NCBI GenBank assembly: GCA_022614735.1
Contig: JAKEHZ010000180.1
Coordinates: forward strand, 1-14,593
Origin: Acidobacteriota bacterium
GTDB lineage: Bacteria > Acidobacteriota > Blastocatellia > RBC074
Length of the DNA stretch: 14,593 bases
Direction of reading: 5' to 3'
Position numbers and translations under genes: made by a program. The notes beneath the pieces are model-generated. The model searched no databases. It was given only the letters and a program-made list of their open reading frames with translations, and had not been told where the DNA came from. Of the stretch, positions 6,315 to 12,300 are shown piece by piece. Position 1 is the stretch's first letter; the number at the start of each line of letters is the position of its first letter.

Positions 6315-7493
6315 TCAGCGTTCCGTCTCAACAATGTGTCCAATCATCGCCAGCGGCTCGCCTTGACTGACGGGTGGAGTGCCGAGGATATAGAGCACCG
6401 TCCCACCGAAGGGCGCGCGCAACTCAAAAATTCTCTTGCCGAAGAAATCTGTCACGTATCCCATCAATGTTCCCTTTGCTACTGTCTGTCCGCGTTCGAG
6501 CAAAGGATAAAAGATCCCGGTCACATCGCTGCGCAAGACCGCATTGCGATCAATGAAGATCGGATGCTCGACCATCTGCGGCGCGCCTTCTATCATCTTG
6601 AGATGTCGCATCACGCTCAACACGCCTCGTTCGATGCGCGCGATGGATTCATTATCGGTCATTCCGAGGCCGCCTGATTCTGTCGTAATCGCGGGTTTGC
6701 CGCGTGTCGTCGCGGTCGTCGAGCAGTAAACCGATTTGTTCGGATCGGTAGGACGCTCGCGATCCATGACGATGTGGTCCAAACCGAACGCGAGCGCCAT
6801 CTGCTTCGATTTTTCAATGACCGCAGGACCGCCCGGCCCATCATTTTGGACATCCCAGTAACTGTATGGTCGCAGCGATTCGTTGCCGTCACCACAATGC
6901 AGATCGATCAGGTAATCGGAGCGATCGATCACCTCCCGGGTAATCTGATATGCAATGCGTTCAGAGACCGTGCCATCAACCTTGCCCGGGTAGACTCGAT
7001 TGAGATTCTTGCCGTCCACGGGACTGTAATAGATCGTGCGCTTGAGAAACGAGGGCATATTTGCGACGTGAACCATGACCACTGTGCCTGAAATCTGTTT
7101 CGGATCGAGCTGAGGCAAGAGGCGTTGAAGCGCGATGATCGATGTGTATTCATATCCGTGATTGCCTGCGATCAGAGCAAACACAGGACCCGGCCGTGCT
7201 CCGTGAATGACTGAGATTGGGATTGTTGTGGCTTCGTCTTTTGCCGCAGGAACTTCAATCATTCCCGATGCTTTTTCGCCGGCCTTGACTGTAACGGGGC
7301 CAACGGTGAAGCTCGCGCGCGATTGGGCCGAGACCACTGAAGAAATCAAAAGGCAAAAGGCAAAAGGCAAAAATAAAGAAAAAAGTCCTCTTGAAATCAA
7401 AATCAAAAGGCCGGAATTTGCTTCTTTATTTTTGCCTTTTGCCTTTTGCCTTTTGATTTCTTCCTTTCGTTTGTTTCGTATTCTCTCCGTCAC
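6315..7493 (-). CDS. Secreted AstE/AspA-type (M14-like) zinc hydrolase
   Basis: A 392-residue zinc-dependent deacylase or carboxypeptidase of the succinylglutamate desuccinylase/aspartoacylase group. Zinc ligands are visible: His112 and Glu115 in GNHGYE, and His199 in DLHCGD. Substrate-binding NLNRVYPG (164-170) and a candidate catalytic Glu in AITTESGG are also present. The last 80 or so residues look like the small beta-barrel (lipoyl-like) domain of this group. Unlike cytoplasmic AstE it has an export signal: a basic n-region (residues 8-24), a hydrophobic h-region (37-56) and a likely cut after VVSAQ, so it should act in the periplasm on an amino-acylated or peptide substrate not identifiable here. 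The start is GTG, overlapping the TGA of the upstream VWFA gene in GTGA, which implies translational coupling. GAGGG about ten bases upstream can bind the ribosome. The signal peptide is encoded by a large inverted repeat (7339-7463). Confidence 0.88.
   Translation of the reverse strand: MTERIRNKRKEEIKRQKAKGKNKEANSGLLILISRGLFSLFLPFAFCLLISSVVSAQSRASFTVGPVTVKAGEKASGMIEVPAAKDEATTIPISVIHGARPGPVFALIAGNHGYEYTSIIALQRLLPQLDPKQISGTVVMVHVANMPSFLKRTIYYSPVDGKNLNRVYPGKVDGTVSERIAYQITREVIDRSDYLIDLHCGDGNESLRPYSYWDVQNDGPGGPAVIEKSKQMALAFGLDHIVMDRERPTDPNKSVYCSTTATTRGKPAITTESGGLGMTDNESIARIERGVLSVMRHLKMIEGAPQMVEHPIFIDRNAVLRSDVTGIFYPLLERGQTVAKGTLMGYVTDFFGKRIFELRAPFGGTVLYILGTPPVSQGEPLAMIGHIVETER
7339..7463. repeat. 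42-bp perfect inverted repeat built of heptamers
   Basis: The left arm (7339-7380) and right arm (7422-7463) are exact reverse complements over 42 bases, separated by a 41-base loop. Each arm holds three tandem heptamers: GGCAAAA at 7352-7372, and TTTTGCC at 7430-7450. The structure lies wholly within the first 52 codons of the minus-strand hydrolase. One arm encodes residues 11-24 (basic) and the other residues 38-52 (hydrophobic). The mRNA should fold into a long hairpin close to the start codon. Confidence 0.95.
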
Positions 7494-8617
7494 TGTTTCG
7501 TTTCCCTCGTCACCGGCTCGCTCTCAGCGCGGTACCCCTTGCGCGCTCGAACGGCCGAATTGAGTCGATCAACGACAACGCGTATGCGGCGATAGCTACC
7601 GTCGCGTTTGTCATTCAGAGGGTAATAGCTGAGCGTATACTGATAGCGTAATTCTTCGGCGATCAGCTGGAAAGCCTGTTTGACATCACCCAGCATGTCG
7701 GCTTTGTAGAGTCGTGCGCCGCTGCGGTCAACTACTTCTTTCATGTAGCGATCCGCGCGTCTATACTCCTCATCACTCGCGCCACTGGGTGGAATTCGGA
7801 TGATGGCCGGGGCGGACCCGCGCCTCCCCATACCGAACATGCCTCCTCGCACATCTTCCTTGGTGTCGTATTGAATTGCGTAAACAAGAACATCTGACTC
7901 TTCAACCAGATCGATCGTGCTGGGTGCAGTCGCCAAACGGCTTGCTGTGTCAACGCCGTCGCTGAAGAGCACGATTGCCTTTCGACCGTTCATTTTTTCG
8001 AGCCTCTCAGTCAAAACAAGATCAAGCGCATCATACAAACGCGTCGCACCGCCCGTGCGCGTTTGAAGGATCGCCTTGCGCAATTGTCTGCGGTCATTGG
8101 TGAACTCCGAATCGATATAGACCTGGCTGTCGAATGACACAATCATGACGCGATCTTTTTCACGCAACTGCTCAATGAAGGTCAGAGCTGCGTCCTGGAT
8201 ATCTTCGAGCTTGAACCGTGTGCTTCCGGACGTGTCAATCACCAACACAACATTGAAAGGGACTTCGGTAGAGCTGAAACCGTCGATGCTCTGTTTGACG
8301 TTTTCTTCGTATATTTCGAAATTTCTTACGGTCAAATTCGGAATATATTTACCATCACGATCAGTCACGATGACGGGGACATTGACAAGTGACGTGTTCA
8401 ATTTGACCGTCATCTCCTCCTGTGGCTTCTGTTTCGTATCCGAATCATCGTCCGATTTTTTTTCGGGAGTTTTCAGAGATGGTCTGGTTTTCGGACTCTC
8501 CGTTTGAGGATTGCCAGGCGCGGTCTGTTCTTGACCGAAATGAGCGAGACTTGTGGAGTGCAATAAAACTGAGACAAAAAGGCAAATTACGACATAAATC
8601 TTCCGGCTAGTATACAT
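7490..8617 (-). CDS. Secreted VWFA-domain protein (acidobacterial type), copy 2
   Basis: A 375-residue exported protein with a von Willebrand factor A domain of the type frequent in Acidobacteriota (VWFA-related, TIGR03436-like). Residues 1-25 are a signal sequence, 30-70 a charged Pro/Lys/Asp-rich linker, and 71-115 a beta-rich lead-in (LNTSLVNVPVIVTDRDGKY). The VWFA domain starts near 121. The metal-binding MIDAS motif is Asp128-x-Ser130-x-Ser132 (DTSGS), and the later FSDGVDT loop is intact, so the domain should bind a divalent metal and a protein ligand; the ligand is unknown. An ATG lies 12 bases upstream at 8629, but GGAGGAGG lies between the two ATGs, so I place the start at 8617. The gene is a paralogue of copy 1 at 9507-10850, follows the unrecognised secreted gene by 40 bases, and is coupled to the hydrolase downstream. 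Confidence 0.9.
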   Translation of the reverse strand: MYTSRKIYVVICLFVSVLLHSTSLAHFGQEQTAPGNPQTESPKTRPSLKTPEKKSDDDSDTKQKPQEEMTVKLNTSLVNVPVIVTDRDGKYIPNLTVRNFEIYEENVKQSIDGFSSTEVPFNVVLVIDTSGSTRFKLEDIQDAALTFIEQLREKDRVMIVSFDSQVYIDSEFTNDRRQLRKAILQTRTGGATRLYDALDLVLTERLEKMNGRKAIVLFSDGVDTASRLATAPSTIDLVEESDVLVYAIQYDTKEDVRGGMFGMGRRGSAPAIIRIPPSGASDEEYRRADRYMKEVVDRSGARLYKADMLGDVKQAFQLIAEELRYQYTLSYYPLNDKRDGSYRRIRVVVDRLNSAVRARKGYRAESEPVTRETKQ

Positions 8618-8619
8618 AT

Positions 8620-8627
8620 CCTCCTCC
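8620..8627 (-). promoter_or_regulatory. Ribosome binding site of VWFA copy 2
   Basis: GGAGGAGG on the minus strand lies two bases before the ATG at 8617; counted from its first GGAGG core the spacing is five bases. It overlaps the G of the upstream ATG at 8629 and argues for the downstream start codon. Confidence 0.75.
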
Positions 8628-8657
8628 ATATCACTTCTGATATCGGTGATGGGTGGA

Positions 8658-9365
8658 TTATTTTTTCAATGCCTCCTTGTGGAATCGCTTTACCAACTTT
8701 TCAGCAGAAGCCTCTTCGAAGGTTGCATCATAATTTTGGGCGCCAATCTCCTCTCCCCGCCAGGGCGCAATCTCCATCAATTTTAGCAGTCTACTCGGCC
8801 TATCCTGATAGTCTGACGCCGGAACCGCCACTGCCTTCAAGCGCGCCAATGCGTTTGGGCCGTTCTCCTCACCTGCTATTGCAAAACTACCTCCTCCACC
8901 GGTAACCCTCGTAATAGCACGGAAGATGTACTCACCCTGGACGAGAAAAACGAGGTCAGCTTTCTCAGCGGAATCGACGAGTCTGAGTCTCTTCTGTTTC
9001 CTGAATTGCTCTTCGACTTTCATCTTAAGCTCCTCATCGGAGCCTCCGCCGGGCAAGATAAAAGGTGTGGGACGATCCAACGTTTTACGCTCCGAATGAG
9101 AGCGATCGAGCATTGGTCTGCCCGTATTCAGATTATCCTGTCTTGACGACTGAACCCTGGCTCTTTCCGATAAGTTGCGGTGCAGTTTTTCCATCAGATC
9201 GCGGTCATAATATCCCCGCTTCTTCCATGTTACTATGAAAACAGATTGGTCGCTTCGGAAAGCATCAGTTTCCGACCTCTGCTGCGCGTATCCTGCGAGC
9301 GTGATGATCAGAAGCGATTGGATCAATCCGAGGATTTGTTTCTGTGCCAACTTTTTTGATTTCAT
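8658..9365 (-). CDS. Unrecognised secreted protein between two VWFA genes
   Basis: I do not recognise the family. The 235-residue product has a basic N-terminus and a hydrophobic stretch (about residues 10-26) ending in GYAQ, typical of a Sec signal peptide with cleavage near residue 27. The mature protein is polar and Arg/Lys/Glu-rich. Residues 109-150 (DEELKMKVEEQFRKQKRLRLV, then SAEKADLVFLVQGEYI) suggest an alpha-beta fold of the kind seen in envelope proteins that carry an 'x-x-A-D-x-V' strand after an amphipathic helix. Gly-rich GGGGS lies near 159. No cysteines, lipobox or catalytic motif are visible. The gene sits in line with the two VWFA genes (142 bases after one, 40 before the other), so it is probably co-transcribed and may be a partner of the VWFA proteins. 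A 37-bp palindrome lies in its 5' leader. Confidence 0.75.
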   Translation of the reverse strand: MKSKKLAQKQILGLIQSLLIITLAGYAQQRSETDAFRSDQSVFIVTWKKRGYYDRDLMEKLHRNLSERARVQSSRQDNLNTGRPMLDRSHSERKTLDRPTPFILPGGGSDEELKMKVEEQFRKQKRLRLVDSAEKADLVFLVQGEYIFRAITRVTGGGGSFAIAGEENGPNALARLKAVAVPASDYQDRPSRLLKLMEIAPWRGEEIGAQNYDATFEEASAEKLVKRFHKEALKK

Positions 9366-9387
9366 GATAACCCTGCCCAGTTAAAGA

Positions 9388-9424
9388 GAGATTACGGAAC
9401 AAACGGCGTTTGTTCCGTAATCTC
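9388..9424 (-). terminator. Perfect 18-bp-arm palindrome between VWFA copy 1 and the next gene
   Basis: GAGATTACGGAACAAACG (9388-9405) and its exact reverse complement (9407-9424) flank one central base; in RNA this is a 17-bp stem with a three-base loop. It lies 82 bases after the VWFA copy 1 stop and 22 bases before the next start codon. On the minus strand the stem is followed only by a mixed CTCTTTAA, not a run of T, so it may be a partial terminator or attenuator, an mRNA-stabilising hairpin, or a protein-binding palindrome. The structure is certain; the role is inferred. Confidence 0.6.
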
Positions 9425-9506
9425 ATATTCCCTTTATCAGTCATTCACCAGGGTTAATGAGGAGCGACCCTTTCACGCGATTGAAGAATGCTCTAAGAGC
9501 CTCAGT

Positions 9507-10850
9507 TCAATTGGTGCCTGCTGCCTGTTTTCGCTTATATCCGGGCTTTTTGCGATTTTCTTTCTGGCTTTCATCCTTCGCCTGCGTTTCCGGGACAGCG
9601 CGATAACCAGGGCGCGCACGCACTATTGCCCCCGTCCGATTGACACGCACCTTGATTTGACGGTAGGAACCATCGCGCACAGAGTTTGTCGGGTAGTAGC
9701 TGAGCGCATATTGATTCCGCAGTTCTTCGGCGATATTCGAGAACGCATCTGTCAGGTTCTGGATTGTATCGGCCTGGTGGAGCTCTCCACCGCTGTAGTC
9801 GGCCAGGTCCTGGAGATAACGTTCGGCACGGCGATAATCTTCCGTGCCACTGGGCGTGGGCAAAGGCCCCTGTGGCCACTGTCCGGGGAATTGATAGTTT
9901 ATCAGTTGACCCACTGAAAATGGCCAGCGCGGATTGCGGGTGGGAGGTGTTGTGGGAGGTGGGTTGCGCGGGTTGCGCGGCCAGGGCAGCGGCAGACCAC
10001 CAGGTCCTGGGTTGCCCATAATGACGCCGCCGCTCTGCGCATTATCAGCTTCAGTGTCGTATCGGATCGGATAGACGAGCACATCCGACTCCTGAACAAG
10101 TGAGACTGTGCTGCGCGCTGACGACCGTCTGCTTGCCGTGTCGACACCATCGGTGAAGAGCACGATCGCCTTGCGGCCTTTGATCGGGGCGAGAAACTCA
10201 GAGATACCCAGATCAACCGCTTCATAAAGTTTGGTGCTGCCGCCGGTGCGAGTTTTGTAGATCGCGGATTCTAATTGATCACGATCACTCGTAAAATCGC
10301 ACCAGACATTTACAGTGCTATCGAACGAGACAATCATTACCTTGTCATTCCAGCGCAATTGTTTGACGAAGGCTAGAGCTGCCGCTTGAATGTCTTCATG
10401 CTTGAAACGTGTGCTTGCCGAAGTGTCGAGCAATAAGACAACGTGGAAAGGAACTTCGATTGATTGGAAGCTCGCGATATCCTGTTCAACGCTGTCTTCA
10501 TAAATACGAAAGTCGCGCTTTTTCAGATTAGGAATAAACCTTCCTTCACGGTTAAGCACCGTCGCCGGTATGGTGATGAGCGATGTTTCGAGTTTAATCG
10601 TCCCATCATCGGTAACTGTTGTGGGTGTGTTGTCGACGAGAGGCTTGTCCGATGATTTTTTGTCATCTTCTCTGTCTGATCTGTCTGAATCCTGATCTGA
10701 TGATTGCGGTTTTTGCGTTTTGTTTTGGGTTGTCGTCGGGGATTGAGGTTGCGTTTGCCGTTTGCGACCCGATTGAGCAGACACAGGTGCGCTCACTCCT
10801 GCGACGAGCAGGAGTACCACCAAACAGCGAGCAACCAGGGAATACTTCAT
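9507..10850 (-). CDS. Secreted VWFA-domain protein (acidobacterial type), copy 1
   Basis: A 447-residue exported paralogue of copy 2. Residues 1-25 form a clear Sec signal ending in VSAQS. Residues 27-85 are a low-complexity Gln/Thr/Asp/Lys linker. A beta-rich lead-in (LETSLITIPATVLNREGRF) comes next, followed by the VWFA domain. The MIDAS motif is Asp142-x-Ser144-x-Ser146 (DTSAS), with FTDGVDT further on. Unlike copy 2 it has an Asn/Pro/Trp-rich insert of about 60 residues before the final alpha-beta part (DYRRAERYLQDLADYSGG). The frame is open 23 codons further upstream, but the ATG at 10850 has AAAGGAGA at 10856-10863 and begins the signal peptide directly, so I use it. It is the first gene of the four-gene minus-strand cluster. 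The ligand and function are unknown; metal-dependent protein binding outside the cytoplasm is the family expectation. Confidence 0.9.
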   Translation of the reverse strand: MKYSLVARCLVVLLLVAGVSAPVSAQSGRKRQTQPQSPTTTQNKTQKPQSSDQDSDRSDREDDKKSSDKPLVDNTPTTVTDDGTIKLETSLITIPATVLNREGRFIPNLKKRDFRIYEDSVEQDIASFQSIEVPFHVVLLLDTSASTRFKHEDIQAAALAFVKQLRWNDKVMIVSFDSTVNVWCDFTSDRDQLESAIYKTRTGGSTKLYEAVDLGISEFLAPIKGRKAIVLFTDGVDTASRRSSARSTVSLVQESDVLVYPIRYDTEADNAQSGGVIMGNPGPGGLPLPWPRNPRNPPPTTPPTRNPRWPFSVGQLINYQFPGQWPQGPLPTPSGTEDYRRAERYLQDLADYSGGELHQADTIQNLTDAFSNIAEELRNQYALSYYPTNSVRDGSYRQIKVRVNRTGAIVRARPGYRAVPETQAKDESQKENRKKPGYKRKQAAGTN

Positions 10851-11077
10851 TTGTGTCTCCTTTCGTGGGGCGAGTGGGATACAAATATCGCTGGAGCGTA
10901 AGCAGAGAGCGCTACGCAATCCTTCTAACCTTTATTCAGCTCGTTTCAATTTTGAATGGTTATCGGGGCGGAATGGGGACCGCTCAAACATTATAGCTCA
11001 AAACAAAGCCGAATCCACTACCGAATGGGAATAATCTCCGGACAAATTTCAAAGCAGCCAGGCAAAAATTTGCGGTT
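10851..11077. other. Leader and promoter region of the VWFA cluster
   Basis: No gene is visible. The region holds the ribosome binding site AAAGGAGA (10856-10863, minus), a TATAAT box at 10990-10995 (minus), and AT-rich DNA up to the edge of the 75-bp inverted repeat. The leader from the proposed start site to the ATG would be about 130 bases. Confidence 0.5.
10990..10995 (-). promoter_or_regulatory. Candidate -10 box (TATAAT) of the VWFA cluster
   Basis: A perfect TATAAT on the minus strand. At 16-17 bases upstream only weak -35 matches (GTGGAT or TGGATT) are present, so the promoter may depend on an activator or be weak. It is the best promoter candidate before the ATG at 10850. Confidence 0.4.
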
Positions 11078-11254
11078 TCATTTTCCATTTTCTATATGGC
11101 ATAGGTAACTGCTCAGCCGGTGGTGCAGTACGGGGAGCGTCAGCGACCTGAGCCCTGATAAAACGGCCTCTTGCAAAGACTCAGGTCGCTGACGCTCCCC
11201 GTACTGCACCACCGGCTGAGCAGTTACCTATGCCATATAGAAAATGGAAAATGA
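11078..11254. repeat. 75-bp-arm perfect inverted repeat (177 bp in all)
   Basis: Positions 11078-11152 and 11180-11254 are exact reverse complements over 75 bases, with a 27-base loop. The outer part of each arm is AT-rich (TCATTTTCCATTTTC...) and the inner part GC-rich. The right end directly touches the TAA stop codon (11257-11255, minus) of the YihY-family gene. No transposase and no clear target-site duplication are visible, only TT on both flanks. It could be a non-autonomous palindromic (MITE- or REPIN-like) element and would also form a very strong 3' hairpin in the yihY mRNA. Confidence 0.95.
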
Positions 11255-12220
11255 TTACCCCCCCTCAATTTCTTCCGGATCCTCTTTTTTCTTGCTCAAC
11301 CGGAACGGCAGCAACCCGGTCCAGGCTCTGGGCAGGACTTCGCGCACTGTCAGATTAGCGCCGAGAATCAGAATGAAGGCTGTTATGAATATCCAGGTCA
11401 CCAGGGCCATGAGCGAAGCCAGACGATTGTAGCTCTCTTCAAAATCGAATAATGGCAGCGCCAGGCGGAATACGAGAGTTGCGATTACCCACAGGACCGC
11501 CATTGCTACTGAAGTGAAGAAGACCTGGTTCGCATGCACCTTACCGTGAGGCACGATGTAATAGATCGCGAAGAAGAGCAGCACGATGAAAGGCAACGAG
11601 ATGATGGGACCGATGATTTTGAAGACGATCTTGCGAACTTCGGATTCCCCGAAAGCAGCTTCGAGCATGAAGTCGTAAACGCTGCCCAGCGAGATCGGGA
11701 ACATAATGATTAAGCCACAAACGAGAACCAGCAACAAATAGACGAGGTATTGCTTGATGATCCCGCGCTCTTTAAATCCCCACGCCCGATTGAGCGCCTT
11801 CTCCATCGGCTGAAAGATCCCCATGCTCGAGAAAATCAGCAAACCGAATGAGAGCAGAGTGGCTTTACCTCCGGGCCCTTTAGTTACATTGTTTAAACTC
11901 CAGAAAAGCGTTGCTGATTCTCTCGGCACAATAGATCTCAACAGAAGATAAAATGTCTCGTATCCTCGCTGCCAATTCATGACGTGAAGCATAAAGCTGC
12001 CGACCAAAACCACAAAAGAAAAGAATGACAGGAGCATGTTGAAAGCGATGGCCGATGCATTGACATAAGTCTCGGTAGTCGTCAGGTCGTAGATCGCCGG
12101 CCACATCTTTTTGAAGAAGACCCAGCTGCCGCGCACATAGTACGACAATCCGCGCGGCGGCGGCGGAGGTGTGATCGGAGCCGTTTCTTTTCCCGGTTCA
12201 AGCTTTGTGGTTTCTGCCAT
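11255..12220 (-). CDS. YihY/BrkB family inner-membrane protein
   Basis: A 321-residue multi-spanning membrane protein of the YihY/BrkB (formerly 'ribonuclease BN') family. Residues 1-25 are a cytosolic Pro-rich start. About six hydrophobic helices follow, near residues 55-78, 120-137, 155-178, 205-227, 237-258 and 268-292. Family-typical features are NASAIAFNMLLSFF in the first helix, the GIFQPMEKALNRAWG segment, and YYIVPHGKV before the fifth helix. Its role is poorly known; links to transport or virulence in other bacteria are weak, and the RNase annotation is obsolete. A Lys/Glu-rich tail ends in Gly-Gly. The stop codon abuts the 75-bp inverted repeat. No Shine-Dalgarno is visible before the ATG, and a promoter at 12232-12260 would leave a leader of only about five bases. 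The gene is divergent from the NHL-peptidase gene. Confidence 0.9.
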   Translation of the reverse strand: MAETTKLEPGKETAPITPPPPPRGLSYYVRGSWVFFKKMWPAIYDLTTTETYVNASAIAFNMLLSFFSFVVLVGSFMLHVMNWQRGYETFYLLLRSIVPRESATLFWSLNNVTKGPGGKATLLSFGLLIFSSMGIFQPMEKALNRAWGFKERGIIKQYLVYLLLVLVCGLIIMFPISLGSVYDFMLEAAFGESEVRKIVFKIIGPIISLPFIVLLFFAIYYIVPHGKVHANQVFFTSVAMAVLWVIATLVFRLALPLFDFEESYNRLASLMALVTWIFITAFILILGANLTVREVLPRAWTGLLPFRLSKKKEDPEEIEGG

Positions 12221-12231
12221 AGACGAGGAAG

Positions 12232-12260
12232 AGTGTAGGCGCGAGCATAGATGCGGTCAA
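12232..12260 (-). promoter_or_regulatory. Promoter of the YihY-family gene, near-leaderless
   Basis: On the minus strand TTGACC (12260-12255) is followed after 17 bases by TACACT (12237-12232). Transcription would begin near 12225, about five bases before the ATG at 12220. This agrees with the missing Shine-Dalgarno. The same TTGACC hexamer is used in the CorC-gene promoter. Confidence 0.5.
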
Positions 12261-12264
12261 ATAC

Positions 12265-12293
12265 TTTTGAGATTTGAACACTTTCGCTAAACT
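12265..12293 (+). promoter_or_regulatory. Possible leaderless promoter of the NHL-peptidase gene
   Basis: TTTTGA (12265-12270) and TAAACT (12288-12293) are 17 bases apart. Transcription would start close to 12300, at or beside the ATG at 12301. The hexamers are weak matches, so this is tentative, but it fits the lack of a ribosome binding site. Confidence 0.3.
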
Positions 12294-12300
12294 GAACCGG

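Noticed and set aside
7339..7463. Rho-independent terminator or CRISPR-like array
   Set aside because: The repeat is inside coding sequence just after a start codon, and has three contiguous 7-base units without spacers, so it is neither.
7207..7563. A 118-codon plus-strand frame crossing the 42-bp inverted repeat
   Set aside because: It is antisense to the hydrolase and VWFA genes. Its hydrophobic stretch comes only from the symmetry of the repeat, which reads similarly on both strands.
6315..10850. A new antiviral defence system
   Set aside because: All products are exported and no nuclease, nucleotide cyclase, NTPase or restriction-type gene is present, so a cytoplasmic defence role is not supported.
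11078..11254. Insertion sequence
   Set aside because: No transposase frame or clear target-site duplication is present in the 177 bases; at most it is a non-autonomous palindromic element.
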